DNA of 64,000 nucleotides, from NCBI GenBank assembly GCA_029204225.1, contig CM055092.1:41692016-41756015 (forward strand), read 5' to 3'. The stretch's first letter is position 1. Each line of letters begins with the position of its first letter. The DNA comes from Diphasiastrum complanatum. Its lineage: Eukaryota; Streptophyta; Lycopodiopsida; Lycopodiales; Lycopodiaceae. Positions 33,650 to 44,694 of the stretch are shown here, piece by piece. The notes under the pieces are model-generated. The model was not told the DNA's origin. It was given only the letters and a program-made list of their open reading frames with translations, and did not search any database. The position numbers and the translations under genes are program-made.

Positions 33650-35348
33650 CCTCGACTTGTTCCCCTCCCCATGGTCCACAAACCTTATCCACCCTATCTA
33701 CAAAGGCGGTGGTGATCCTATGAAAGTCAACAACTATCGCACCATCACGATCAGCCACCTCTTCGCCAAAGTTTATGGTTCTATTCTACAGTCGGAGATC
33801 AACGCAGAGATGGATACCAGAGCATTTTATGCCATTGACCAGGCCGATTTCAGACCACGATAAACATTAGATCATATTTTCACCCTGAGATCCATCATTG
33901 AGGAGGCTAGGGCTAGGAGAGAGCGTGTATATTGCTGCTTTGTGGATTTTCGCAAAGCCTTTGAATTTGTGCCCAGGCATATATTGATACAGAGGCTTGA
34001 GATCATGGCTTTCAGGAGGATACTACATGGGTAGTTGTAAGGCGAGTTATTGACTGGATCCGAGTATCAGGGATTATACCGCCAGAGGTGGATAATATTG
34101 TTGGGGTCAAACAGGGTTGTCCACTTTCACCTACACTTTGGCCCATACATAGATGAGCTGGAGCAGGTTATACGAAGTGATGGGGGGGAGGTCTGTAAGT
34201 TGGGTACGTTGGGTGACCTTATTATTGCTATCATGTTATATGTTGATGATGTAGTTTTACTCTTGAGGAAGAGGGAGGGCCTGCAGCAGCATTTGGACAT
34301 ATCTTTCTTTCTATACACAGTGGGGTTTGTCAGTGAATGTGGCCAAGACAAGGTTATGGTGTTCAACACTTCCAGATCCTTCATGATACGTCAGGAGCTC
34401 CTACGGGATGGTCACCCACTTGAGGTAGTTGACTCCTCCACATATTTGGATGTTGTATTCTCTGGTCCCACTTTCAGTATGAGACAGGCAACTGTTTCCC
34501 AATTATGGAAGGCCTATGCTAAGCTTCAGTGCTATCGTACTCACTTTTTTCACCTTGACGCTTCAGGACTTCCCGTTAGACCGAGTTATCTCTCTCAAGC
34601 ATTGTCTTTTGGCCTGCGCTACCACATTGGTCAGCTGCGAGTCTCTTCTCATCAGCTGGCTATTGAGACAGGCAGATACACAGACACACCACGACCCTTA
34701 CGCATCTGTCAATGCTGTACACTTCAGGAGGTTGAGGATGAGTTTCACTTTATTTTCAGATGTCCAACTTACTATGAGATCAGAGGCAGATATCACTGTC
34801 TCTATTGAGATATTCCACTCACACTTGGTTCCTTCTTTGCCTATCCGAATGCGAGATGTGTTGGTTTGTTATTACGATAGATGTTCTCTTTGAGATCTTC
34901 TCTTCTATCAGAGGATCAGGATGTTGACCACAACTAGCCACATATTACACTTTTCTTTCAGAAAAGATTCAAAGATGATATTTCAGACAGTGAGATTGAC
35001 ATTCCAGCCCGACGACCGAAGCTCCAGCGTCTTCCTCAACCATCCAGATCCAGAGCTCTCCACCAGAGACCTCCATGTGTCTCACACCAGATCACACAGA
35101 TTTTCTCTCTCAGTTAGTAGGTTTTTTTTTTTTTTTTTCCCTCCGTGTAGCTGGTGGTTAAGCTACTACTTTTGTACCCTCACCATAACTAGAGGTTAAG
35201 CTTTGGTTTTATTTCCAGTTTATTTCTGCGTTATTCTATGTTTTAGCTGATAGAAATAAGTCCGGCATGGACAATGCTCCTTTCTGATGTACTTTTTCTT
35301 TGTCTCATGTGCCCAAGGGCACTTTGTAGACATTATTACATTCTATTC

Positions 35349-35351
<3 letters not shown>
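33650..35351 (+). mobile_element. 5'-truncated LINE relic with internal deletion
   Basis: Related to the LINE at 1368. RT pieces in several phases: VNNYRTITISHLFAKVYGSI (33730), ALWIFAKPL (shifted), GVKQGCPLSPTL (shifted), LGDLIIAIMLYVDDVVLLL, VMVFNTSRSF. The thumb is deleted near 34520 and joins directly to HLDASGLPVRPSYLSQALSF, the C-terminal knuckle CQCCTLQEVEDEFHFIFRC and GRYHCLY. The 3' UTR has the stem-loop at 35309-35322 and ends in (CT)n. Confidence 0.82.
34050..34808 (+). pseudogene. LINE RT and C-terminal knuckle remnant
   Basis: 252-codon frame containing the YVDD variant of the catalytic box and the C-x2-C-x9-H-x4-C knuckle, fused across the thumb deletion. Both ends are artificial. 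Confidence 0.75.

Positions 35352-35391
<40 letters not shown>
35352..35391. repeat. (CT)n at 3' end of LINE relic
   Basis: Uninterrupted CT tract of about 40 bp directly after the LINE tail 'gacattattacattctattctattct'. Confidence 0.9.
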
Positions 35392-35393
<2 letters not shown>

Positions 35394-36104
35394 GCTGATC
35401 AAAAAAATGATGGAAGAATGATCTCTATAGACAAACAGATACCTAGATAGCATGATGGTGACAAACCTTCTTAACAAGAGCTCATTAAATTCTCACTCAT
35501 GCTTTTTGAAGGAGGCTTTTTTTAATACATACTCTTGAGCCTTATCTTCTTCTAGAAAAGTGCTGATGGACCATAGAGTTGTTAGCATCCAAAGCTAAGA
35601 GCACTTTAAGGTATAAAATGGTAAAAGGTGTCATTCATGAAACCAGATAATGGCTATTTTCTAATCAGATATAAATTCAAAAAGTTTGCTCCAAGAAGAG
35701 GCCACTATTCAACACTTTAACATGAGATTCATTAAATGATGAAGCGATTGTTGTTTCCCTGAACAGAGATAAGGTAATAACTTATCATTCACCTTAATGA
35801 AGGCAGATCTAAATATCTTGCAGTCTGAGAAGCAAGCTAACTTTTTGTGCTTTGATGATTTCTCGCATGCCCATGTCCGTCCTGGTTCTAGGAACTAGAA
35901 CTGATTTCAAAGTGATGCAATTTTACTGATAATCCTCTTCCAGTGTGAATATGATATACAAATCTTTAGTGAAGTTCCTACTGTATTTAGGAGAGACAAA
36001 ATGACCTCATATTAGAAAGTACATGGACAACAAACTACAACCAGAATATTATCTGTCAAGCTTTAGTAAGTTGTTCAAGAGTTGAAAAAGCTGAAGTGAT
36101 TAAC
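35392..36104. other. intron sequence next to ECM29-like exon
   Basis: No coding signal beyond the frame that reads out of the exon at 36105. Confidence 0.5.
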
Positions 36105-36258
36105 CTTCTGCTTTTCTTTCCAAGAGGATGATCCAAGGCTTTCACACAAAGCATCCACAATTTCTGGCATGTACAGCTGCATAGCGACAACTTCACTGCT
36201 GATATTCTCCTCCCAAACTTCTTCGAAGTTGCTGCTAACATCTTTGTTATCGTCAAAC
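36105..36258 (-). CDS. ECM29: ECM29-like proteasome adaptor, exon
   Basis: After the G that completes the split Arg codon the exon reads FDDNKDVSSNFEEVWEENIS and ends SSSWKEKQK. This matches the conserved ECM29 stretch with a D-rich turn, an FEEVWEE helix and a 'LYMPEIVDALCESL' helix. The acceptor is TTGTAG and the donor is GTTAAT; 154 bp. The intron that follows runs about 35.3 kb to the exon at 710-820 and holds the young Gypsy, the nested family B element and the full-length LINE. Confidence 0.9.
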
Positions 36259-37141
36259 CTACAATTAAACAGATCCATCCTTTTAATAATACATCTTGAT
36301 TAGTTGCTCCTACCCAACAAGCAACAAATATTAAGTGCCAGAAACATATGCTGACAACCATAAATCACTATGATGACTATGACCATATACAATATTGCTC
36401 TTCATAATTTTTCTTTGAACAAACAAGATTTTGCTCACCCTCATACGGCATAGACAAAATACTGAAGTAAATGTGACCAAGGAATCCAGTTGCCTTTCTT
36501 GTCAGGTTATCATTGTAATAAATATAATGTAAGGATTCTAAGAATTCTATGCCATAATAAAGGCATCATAGTCGCACATGCAATGGGTGTCCACAAAGAC
36601 ACATGGAGGGAGAATTTTCCATTCTATTGATCATCTATAATCAGTGCATTCGAAATTGATCATTCCATAAGAACTTTACAGCACCTTAATGTGTGCTTGA
36701 AACCTTTTTTTGAGTGAAAACACCATAATCACATCATCAATATTTTCATCCAACTCATCGATATTCATAAAGAACAAAAGGATATTGGAGAAACACACCC
36801 TCAATGCTCCATATCGCATCAAAAATTCCAAGACACTCTTACTCGTACATCCCATAATTGCGAACGTGTTCAGGTGGAAAATTATCCCTGATTGTTATAC
36901 AGAAATCAGCAAATGTTTTTCTGGATAATCCTGAATGGTCCAGGGTTGACCATTATAACCATTAACAGATAACGTACCTCCAATATTCTTTAAAGTGCTC
37001 TCTACATATTGGTGATTTGCAAGACCCAGCTATGGAGTATCTTAACTTCAATACTAGATCAACTATGAAAGCTTGAGAAACTTGGCTATGGAAAACATCA
37101 CACACAAGAAGAATTGCATAAGCACCTCACAACACCAAAAG
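36259..37141. other. intron sequence upstream of ECM29-like exon
   Basis: AT-rich intron with no recognised TE or gene; it borders the truncated Copia RT at 37142. Confidence 0.45.
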
Positions 37142-38110
37142 TTAGAATCCCGTGATGAGTAGATCATCCACATAGAGCACAACAACCAAAAAGTCTTCTC
37201 CTTCCTTGAAGACATAAAGATTGCAATCATACTTAATCTTCTCAAACCCTTGCCTTCCAAAGTACTCGTCAATTCGGCTATACCAAGCCCTTGGCGCCTG
37301 TTTGAGCCCATACAAGGCTTTCCTAAGCCTGCAAACCAGATTCTCCTTGCATGTTATCTCAAACCCCTGCGGTTGTTCCATGTAAACCTCCTCCTGTAGG
37401 TGCCCATTAAGAAAGGCACTCTTGACATCCATTTGATGGACATCCCAATCAAAATATGAGGCTAAGGCTAAAACGGTCCTGATAGATGTCATCTTAGCAA
37501 AAGGTGCGAATGTCTCATCATAGTCTAGCCCCTCCTGCTGGGCGTAGCCTTTCACCACCAACCTTGCCTTGTACTTGTCCACTGTTCCATTGGCACGAAA
37601 CTTGGTCTTATAGACCCATTTGCAACCTATTGGTTGCTTCCCTTCTGGCAATGTAGTGAGCTCCCATGTGTCATTCTTGACAACGGAGTCGTACTCCTCC
37701 TGCATGGCATGTTGCCATACCTTTTCCTTCATGGCTTCGTGAAAGAACTGTGGCTCATCTGCATTCAGAATAGTGGACATAAGAGCAAAGTTAGTCTCTT
37801 GTCTCTCCTGAGACCTAAGAGATCTTCTGACACCCTGTTCATTGCTCTCTCCTTCTTCCATCATTTGACCCTCTTTGATTGTTTCCCAATACCACATAGG
37901 TAGCTTATTCCTAGCGGTAGGCGATGTGGATGGTGACCACGTATCCCATGGTACTGTCTTAGTCTTCCGTTTGTTCCCAATTTCAGCTTCTGGTACTTGG
38001 CCAAAAAGAGATCTCGAACTAGTATGTTCGATTTCCTATTGTTGCTCTTGTACTTGAGGCTCACAGGACTCTTGCTGTTGCTTTGACTCCTCTATCCCTT
38101 GTGAGGGATT
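37142..38110 (-). pseudogene. truncated Copia reverse transcriptase
   Basis: 251 open codons plus upstream decayed linker. Motifs: HAMQEEYDSVVKNDTWELT, GCKWVYKTKFRANGTVDKYK, ARLVVKGYAQQEGLDYDETF, MDVKSAFLNGHLQEEVYMEQ, LYGLKQAPRAWYSRIDEYF and catalytic LYVDDLLITG, where it breaks off. The RT core is uninterrupted, so it is a comparatively recent fragment; RNase H and integrase are absent. It is a different Copia family from 7764-11257. Confidence 0.88.
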
Positions 38111-38111
38111 A

Positions 38112-38226
38112 ATCCATAGCTTGGGGGCTAGATCTGTAAGATCTGGGTTTGGTTGGGTTGGTTTGTCCAACATCCGATTCCCTTGTGTTGCCTTGTTGTG
38201 GCTTGCTTGGCTAGTACATCCTTGGT
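38112..38226 (+). repeat. family D LTR fragment (3' part)
   Basis: Resembles the last part of the family D LTR ('tagcttgggggct', 'ggtttggttgggttggttt', '...ttggta'; compare 53410-53520). It is joined directly to a LINE fragment. Confidence 0.65.
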
Positions 38227-39215
38227 ATAGAGGTCGAGGAATCTTGATTTTTCCACTAATACCATATTGGCTGTCATGGCACTATATGAGCAGGTTTGGG
38301 GATGCTTCTGATCGAAGGAGGGTCTCTCTGAGAGAGCTAGGAGCACTATTGGGGTGAAGAAGGGTTGTTTCCTCTCCTCCACACTCTTTGGTTTGTACAT
38401 TGATGAGCTTGAGAGGGCCATCAACCAGGATGGTGCCATTGGCTACAAGCTTGGTGATATACTCATTCACTTTTGTGGCATTGCTTTCTTCTTATGGCAA
38501 GGGGTTGTAGCGGCATTTGGACACATTATAGATCTTTAAAGACTTATTTGGTTTGATTGTGCATACCAAGAAAACCCAGATCATGATGTTTAATACCTCC
38601 AGGACCTTTATGCAGCGGCAGGCGTTCACTCTAGGGGGACAACCACCACTTAAGGTGGTATCCTCTTACACTTATTTGGGGACTTCCTTTACTAGTCTTG
38701 CATTCAGTATGAGACACGCTGCCACAACTAGACTACATATAAGGGTCATGCCTCGTTGGTTAGTCTCGAGCATTTATGATTCAGGAAGCACATTCGGGAT
38801 GCCCTGAGAAAGTGTAACCTATTAGAACTATCGTTACATCCACAACTATGTATGTAGTGGAGGCCTAGTGCACTGGGATTCCCGAGTCAAAGGGGAGTAG
38901 CATTTCTCATCTACAAATCAGTATGCTTGCACGTATGATCCGAGACAAGCCATCTGTTCCTCACCAGATTATACTTGTTGAGTTTGCCATCATTCCACTT
39001 CGGGTTGAGGCTATGTTCAGGTTGATCACATGCATCTAGAGAGTGATGAGTCTTCCAGTTTCACGTTATCCACACATAGTTTTTCTCTCTTCTCAGCAGT
39101 TTCCTCACCAGGGTCATCAGCTTTCATGGTACTCCCAAGCTTCTTGTCTCCTATGCATATACGACATTGATATCTCTGATCTACCAGAGGGATCCCATTA
39201 GTATATCAAGAGGGT
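38227..39215 (+). pseudogene. LINE RT relic
   Basis: Parallel to 57810-58780: 'ttgatttttccac...ataccatattggctgtcatggcac', then GVKKGC (38355), LYIDELERAINQDG, a damaged YADD region, IMMFNTSRTFMQRQAFTLGG, VVSSYTYLGTSFT and MRHAATTRL. It has many stops. It ends where the family B PBS begins (39217), so a rearrangement removed the Gypsy 5' LTR. Confidence 0.78.
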
Positions 39216-39217
39216 TA

Positions 39218-39229
39218 AACTTGGTATCA
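39218..39229 (+). promoter_or_regulatory. primer binding site of family B copy 2
   Basis: TGGTATCAGAGC following 'taaact', without an LTR before it. Confidence 0.75.
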
Positions 39230-39949
39230 GAGCACTTTCCTGATTGCTGAATTTCAGATCTGATTTTCTGATTGGGTGCCCATTTTCCTTGCTGATTTTT
39301 CTCTCTTGCTGAGGGCTTTCGTCTCTTTGCTTCAACAACATTCAGCACAGTTTGGCTCCTATCAAAGCATTTTCCTTGGCGGAGCTTTAGCAGATAGTTA
39401 GCGGAAGTACTTTTGCTAAATTTGGCGGCCGAATTTTTTTTTTTTTTTTTTTTGGGCAGATTATTTCCGGCGCCCAAGTTCCAACCCTCTATCACCCATT
39501 AATAAATTCGACCATTAAAATGTGTTGCGAGGGCATGGCATCCTGCGCGTATAAGTCCATGGCGCCCAATTCCCTCATCTCTTTCGTCCGTTCCTCCTTC
39601 CATTTTCAGCCCTCTTTTCACTTTTGTTTGCAGGCTGTCCAGCTGCTTCATACTTGTCACTTTCATCCGTTTTTGTCTTCGTTTGCAGCCATTTTTCACA
39701 CCTTGTTTGCAGGCTGTCCATCGCCCATCCTCAACCAAATTTCACGAAATTCCGACTCCGTTTGATACTCCAATTTGTCACTTGCCTCCTGGCTGTCCAG
39801 CGCATTTTTACAGCCTTCATTTTCACTTTTTTTCATTTGCTGATTGCTGTCCTTTCTTAGTTGTGATAATAGTGGTTTTAATAGACTAATTTGGGGTGAC
39901 GACAAGAGTCCGCTCCCTCAAGTTTTCGTCTATTCCTTCCACTATCATT

Positions 39950-41545
39950 ATGGCACACTCACCTACCCTGAGTGAGACTACTCAAGAAACCTTATCCGAT
40001 CAGTTTCGTCGCATGGATGAGACCCTTTTTGGCCTCGTTCTTCGCTTCGATACCGTTATGACCGGCTTTGCTACTATGCAGTCACAGATTGATTCTTTAC
40101 AGCCTCATGGTCCTGGTAAAGCTCCTGTTTTTCCTTCATTTGGGACTCCCCCTCCATTTGGATTTCCATCTTCCTCTGCTAGTCAGCCTGGTGGTGGACC
40201 GTTCATTCCACCTAACCCATCTCCTGGTTTCTTTTCACGTCCCCCACTTCCTGAGCCACACTTTGCTCGAGACTTTCGTGATAGGGTACAGCTTGCTATC
40301 TATTCTGGTTCCTCTGACGGGAACTTATTAGAGAATTGGTTTGCTAAGCTTGACACATATTTTCAGATCTACCCTAAGACTGATCCTCAAAAGATCCAGT
40401 TGGCTGCTTTACATTTAGATGGACGTGCCGCCACGTGGTGGCGAGTTTATAGAGCTGATCCAGATCGGGAAGGGCTCCATTTATGGCATGCTTTTCGCCG
40501 TGACCTTCGTCATGCTATGATTGACCCTCAGTGGCTAGACTGCCAACGTGATACATTCCGTGATCTCACTCAGACCAGTGATCTTGCTTCTTATACAGAT
40601 CAGTTTATGGAGCTTTCTTATCTTTTCACAGATCTACAGCCCATTGAGCTTATTTCTCGTTACATTGCTAGGCTTCGTGGTGCTTTACGTTATGATGTTT
40701 CTTCCTTCCGTCCTCCCACACTTGTTGAGGCGATGTCTCTTGCCAGTACTTTACAGCATAAGTACTCCGACACTTTTCCTTCCCGCTTCTCCCGACCCCA
40801 CCCTTCTGCTTCATCTTTTCCCGCTGCGTCCACCCCTACACCTGCCCCTTCTGTTCCAGCTCTCTCCATTGTCCCTTCGTCTCCTCGTCCTCCGACCCCT
40901 CGACCTGCTTTTGTCCGACGTTACATGTCTGCAGAGTTCGCTGACCTTCAGCAGCAGCGTCTTTGCTTTCGTTGTAAGAGTCCTGACCATTTTGCCCGTG
41001 ATTGCCGTCAGCCTCTCCCTACTACTACTGCTGTTTTTTACCATGAGGGCACTACTCCAGATAATTCCGATATCTACATTCATATTTTTGATGAGCCTGA
41101 CCTATCCTCTGAGCCTTCCACTAATTTACTTCCTGCTACTTGCCATGCTCAGCTTGCCTATGCTACTTTGACAGGGCGTCCTGGTCCTCGCTCCATTTGG
41201 TTACGTGTACGTATTACAGGTCGTGAGTATATTGCTTTAGTTGATACTGGCAGCACTCATTCTTTTATTAGCAGGTATATCACTAGTCGAATACGTGCTT
41301 CACCTGTTCCTGCTTCACAGCCTCTCACAGTTGAGGTTGCCAGTTCCCATTCTATTCCTAGTTCTCAGATGTTTCAGCGTTTACCATACCACATTGGAGA
41401 TTTTTCTGGACAGGCAGATCTTTACATTATTCCTATGGAGCGTTATGATCTTATCCTTGGTGCTGATTGGTTTGCATCTCTTGGGGCCGTTACACTAGAC
41501 TTGACACAGCAGACATTGACATTTGTACTTGATGCAGTCATTCAG
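39950..41545 (+). CDS. family B gag-protease
   Basis: The frame starts MAHSPTLSETTQ (ATG 39950). Gag has QLAALHLDGRAATWWRVYRA and a long Pro/Ser-rich linker. The zinc knuckle is CFRCKSPDHFARDC (about 40968) and the protease is ALVDTGSTHSFIS (about 41238) with YDLILGADWFASLG. No stops occur up to this point. The frame stays open to 41995, but after about 41545 the translation becomes a Leu-rich shadow of the neighbouring frame, and the family B copy at 21063 continues with different protein, so I end the gene here. Confidence 0.82.
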
Positions 41546-43059
41546 AGTACATTAGTTGCTGCTTACTTTCACCATCCGTGGGTCCTGTTCCTCAGGTTGA
41601 TGCTGCTTCGGATTTACAGGTTGTTGCTGTGTGCCTTGCACCTATATGCCTTGATTCACAGATATCGTATTCAGTGGTCATTCCTGGTTTCATTGATATT
41701 GAGACCGTATACCTTGGTGGTATTTCTACTATTGCTTTTGCGCATACTTCAGATTGCCCTCCTGGTTCGGTGGTTGGTGCAGTATCTTCTCCATTGGTCT
41801 CTATATCTCCATCTCTCGAGTCTGTTATGGCCGATGTTCCTGTTGATTTCTATGGGGTTCTTCATGGGTCCACGTTTGATGGTTCCCTCGCTATTGGTGT
41901 TGGTGATCAGGTTGTATCTTCTTTCGCTTTACTCCATGGATCTCTGCTTGAGGTTTGTGATCTGCCTCATGATATTTCTACGGTTCCTGACATGATTCAT
42001 GCGCCTTTGGCCCTTACTGTTACACATTTTTCATCTGAGGATATTTGCCAGATGGTCACTAATACTTATCTAGGGTATTTATATGCTGGGATCTTTCTAG
42101 ATGAGTACACAGACATCCTTCAGTCTCCTGGTGTTTCTACATATAGGTTTGCTGCAGTCCATGCCGATGCTATGGATATATGGCATTCCTGGTTATTACA
42201 TATAGCTTGGTTTTCATTTGGACCTGTTGATTGGTGCTGGTTTTTCCATATTACTGATCGCCTATGGTGCGGATATCTCTATGATTATGCATGTGGCTCT
42301 CTATCTGTTCCTTGGATTGTTGCTCATTGTCAGGCTTGGCATATCCTGTTGGCTTGGGTTATTGCCTCCGTTCCAGCTACTGTTTGTTTGGGTGATCTTC
42401 AGGTTCCCTGTCATTTCAGGTTGCTCCATATCGCTTGGTCTCCGATGCTGAGTTGCCACTTTGTTCTGGTGTTCCGAGACCATCAGGGTACCTTGAGAGA
42501 ATTCCTTCTCCTCTCTTGGATAGTTTTTGGGGATGTTGGCGCCATATACTTCAGTGTTGCTCATATGTGCTTTGATACTCATTCCCAGCTACACGTGGAT
42601 ATTGCTCCGATGCTTGCTACTGATGTTGCGGAACCTGTTCCTCGTTCCAGTGTATTTCTTCTATTCCTCACTTGTGCGCCTGGTGTGTACTTTGGGATTA
42701 CACTTGCGGCCAGTTCCGATGGGTCATCCGATTCTCCATCCGTTTTTGGTGTACCCTATGATGGATTGGTATGTCCATATGAGGCCTTTCTGGATGAGTT
42801 TTTCGGCTACAGTTTGTCAGTTGGGGCCTCTACTATTTCTAGATTTGTTGCTACTATTTTCATGCATCATGTCTTTTTAGATGATGCATTGATTTCTTGG
42901 ACCTTCCGGAGCTTTTGGCATGCTGCTCTTCTCGTGATATGGGCCTTGAGGGTACCGTATGCCATTGGTACTTCTCATTCATGGGCCCTATGGATACCTT
43001 GGGCTTTTGACCATGTTGGTGCATATTTCTCCATTTTAAGCTATCCTTTGTCAGGATGA
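41536..43059 (+). CDS. 493-codon frame of unknown function replacing pol
   Basis: Opens after a TGA at 41533-41535 and runs to TGA 43057-43059 with no internal stop. It lies in the -1 phase relative to gag-protease and in the same phase as the downstream integrase C-terminus. No ATG is found before the middle of its N-terminal third (VMADVPVDFYG). The protein is acidic in its first part (VIPGFIDIETVYLGGISTIA, SSEDICQMVTN, IFLDEYTD), then aromatic and Trp/Cys-rich (LLHIAWFSFGPVDWCWFF, LLHIAWSP) with hydrophobic stretches. It has no RT, RNase H or DDE motif and I recognise no family. With the local base composition a chance frame this long is very unlikely. Alternatives are a captured host sequence or an extremely diverged pol. 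Confidence 0.5.
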   Translation, partial: SHSEYISCCLLSPSVGPVPQVDAASDLQVVAVCLAPICLDSQISYSVVIPGFIDIETVYLGGISTIAFAHTSDCPPGSVVGAVSSPLVSISPSLESVMADVPVDFYGVLHGSTFDGSLAIGVGDQVVSSFALLHGSLLEVCDLPHDISTVPDMIHAPLALTVTHFSSEDICQMVTNTYLGYLYAGIFLDEYTDILQSPGVSTYRFAAVHADAMDIWHSWLLHIAWFSFGPVDWCWFFHITDRLWCGYLYDYACGSLSVPWIVAHCQAWHILLAWVIASVPATVCLGDLQVPCHFRLLHIAWSPMLSCHFVLVFRDHQGTLREFLLLSWIVFGDVGAIYFSVAHMCFDTHSQLHVDIAPMLATDVAEPVPRSSVFLLFLTCAPGVYFGITLAASSDGSSDSPSVFGVPYDGLVCPYEAFLDEFFGYSLSVGASTISRFVATIFMHHVFLDDALISWTFRSFWHAALLVIWALRVPYAIGTSHSWALWIPWAFDHVGAYFSILSYPLSG

Positions 43060-43107
43060 TCTCCTTGGTGCTAGTCTTCCGATGCTGCTATCTTTTCTTG
43101 GGGCACC

Positions 43108-43833
43108 TTGTACATAGGGTTGATGGTTACGTGTATCATGCGGCTATTCGCGATGAGTGTCCATCTCTTTTCCAGTTTCCTTATTGGCTTCCTGGTGCTG
43201 ATGCAGTTCTACCTTCTCGAGCTTTTTAGATACCTTGGTGCTCGAGAGCTTATTACCCGGGCCAGTTCTCATTTACAGCATGTTCAGCAGCGTTATCAGA
43301 CCTCAGTTGATCGTCACCGCCGCCATGTTGAGTTTCAGCTTGGAGATATGGTTTATCTACGCCTACGGTTTGCACGTCATCATTTTGTCCAGGGCCATGC
43401 TTCTACTGAGAAGCTTGCACCACGTTATTATGGGCCTTATCGCATTTTGGAGGTTCTTAGTACAGTTACATATCGCTTACAACTTCCTGCTTCCACACGT
43501 GCCTGTGATGTATTCCATACCAGTTCATTACGTGCTGCTATTGAGGATGACGCTCCTTGTGATGCTGAGTTTCCTACTCCTCCAGAGTTATTTCCATTTT
43601 CACCTGCTGCTATATTACAGGCTCATCTATACCATAGTCGACACCGCCGGCAGATTCAGTTTTTGGTCCAGTGGGATGGCCGTCCTATTGAGGAGGCCAC
43701 ATGGGAGCCTATTGATGTCTTTTATCATACACCATCACTTGCGGATCAGGCTTGTGCTCTTGCTGCACTTGTTGATTCCTTTACATCAGATGTTGTTCTA
43801 GCTGTTGATTCACCAGGGCTTGCTGCTACTTGA
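43108..43833 (+). CDS. Gypsy integrase C-terminus and chromodomain
   Basis: Contains SSHLQHVQQRYQTSVDRHRR, HVEFQLGDMVYLRL, EKLAPRYYGPYRILEVLSTV, DVFHTSSLRAAI and the chromodomain-like IQFLVQWDGRPIEEATWEPI. These are the SH3-like and chromo parts of Ty3/Gypsy integrase, normally preceded by the HHCC and DDE domains, which are missing. The first ~45 codons before RYLGAREL are not integrase. The phase equals that of 41536-43059, separated by TGA and TAG (43057-43080). Confidence 0.8.
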   Translation: MYIGLMVTCIMRLFAMSVHLFSSFLIGFLVLMQFYLLELFRYLGARELITRASSHLQHVQQRYQTSVDRHRRHVEFQLGDMVYLRLRFARHHFVQGHASTEKLAPRYYGPYRILEVLSTVTYRLQLPASTRACDVFHTSSLRAAIEDDAPCDAEFPTPPELFPFSPAAILQAHLYHSRHRRQIQFLVQWDGRPIEEATWEPIDVFYHTPSLADQACALAALVDSFTSDVVLAVDSPGLAAT

Positions 43834-43881
43834 TTCAGTTTCTTTTCGGCAGTTGGGTCTTTTTCTTTTGTGCCAGGGAGA

Positions 43882-44182
43882 GTTATGGACTCGGCTCATT
43901 ACATTCGCCGCATCCATTTACATTTACTTTACTTTATGCATAAGCAGGCCTTGGGCCCTTTTTCATTCATTAGTGACACTTAGACTCTCTGGTTGGCCTT
44001 TGGCCTTATTATTCATTATTAGGCCATTTGGACATATTACTGGAGAGTGGGGGCCTTCTTGGAGAGCGCACTATTTTCCCTCCCAGTTGGGCCCTAGCCA
44101 CCGGAAGCTTCCTTTTAGGGCTTCCTCTTGGCTATAAGTAGGGAAACTGTGTCATTTGTTATTCAGCTGATGATATTGATCT
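43882..44182 (+). repeat. family B 3' LTR (truncated)
   Basis: Begins TTATGGACTCGGCTC and contains GGCTATAAGTAGGG (TATA-like). It matches the LTRs at 12355 and 32281 in reverse complement up to 'gatattgatct', then switches to family D LTR. Confidence 0.8.
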
Positions 44183-44534
44183 GTGTTTGCTTGTATTGGC
44201 ATGCTTAGGATTGTATCCTGTGTGATGGACTTTAAATTGGTATCAGAGCCCAATAGGTATACTTATGCCCTCCAAGGCCCATGCACCACTAGTAGTGCAC
44301 TGTGACACCTCACTGGACACCTCTGCAGCCTATCTGGACCACGTCATCCAGTTCCCCAATGACTCACTGATAGACCCATATTAATCCACCATCATGAGTT
44401 TAGGCTTACAACCATTAATTATGACCTCATACACATAAGGGCCCCAATTCCCTTATAGTCACAATTAACTTACGGGTTGTTGGTCTACTGATCTCTAGCA
44501 TGGACACGCTCCCCGAGACCAGTCGTAAGCATGA
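44183..44534. repeat. rearranged family D LTR: 3' end and PBS fused to an inverted 5' half
   Basis: 44183-44236 is the family D LTR 3' end in plus orientation (ending ggactttaaa), followed by PBS 44238-44249. From 44251 to 44534 the sequence is the reverse complement of the LTR 5' half (compare 53035-53320), ending at the LTR terminus CATGAC. Confidence 0.75.
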
Positions 44535-44537
44535 CTT

Positions 44538-44557
44538 TCTCTCTCTCTCTCTCTCTC
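44538..44557. repeat. (CT)n upstream of short LINE end
   Basis: A 20-bp CT tract that directly borders a LINE 3'-UTR fragment. Confidence 0.9.
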
Positions 44558-44692
44558 AAAAATAATTGTCTTTTCCACTTAGACTAGTGATTTTTATGTT
44601 GTCCAACATGGACAGTGATCCTATGAGATATGTACTTATTTATTCTGTCTTATGTGCCCTTGGGCACCCAACAGACATTAATACAATTTCTT

Positions 44693-44694
<2 letters not shown>
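44558..44694 (+). mobile_element. severely 5'-truncated LINE (3' UTR only)
   Basis: About 137 bp matching the LINE 3' UTR: 'aacatggacagtgatcc', the stem-loop GTGCCC-TT-GGGCAC at 44654-44667 and 'cagacattaatac'. It is flanked on both sides by (CT)n, the clearest evidence in the window for insertion into a CT array. Confidence 0.8.

Larger units (their letters stand above)
39216..44182 (+). mobile_element. family B Gypsy derivative lacking the RT-integrase core
   Basis: PBS, leader with a T-run (39428-39451), gag-protease 39950-41545, a 493-codon unrelated frame, then the integrase C-terminus with chromodomain and a partial 3' LTR (43882-44182). The 5' LTR is lost against a LINE relic and the 3' LTR is cut at 44182, where family D LTR sequence begins. 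Without RT it could only move if enzymes were supplied in trans. Confidence 0.8.

Noticed and set aside
41546-41995. Extension of the family B gag-protease frame beyond the protease
   Set aside because: The translation turns Leu-rich with no family match and is out of phase with the better candidate frame 41536-43059; the related copy at 21063 continues differently.
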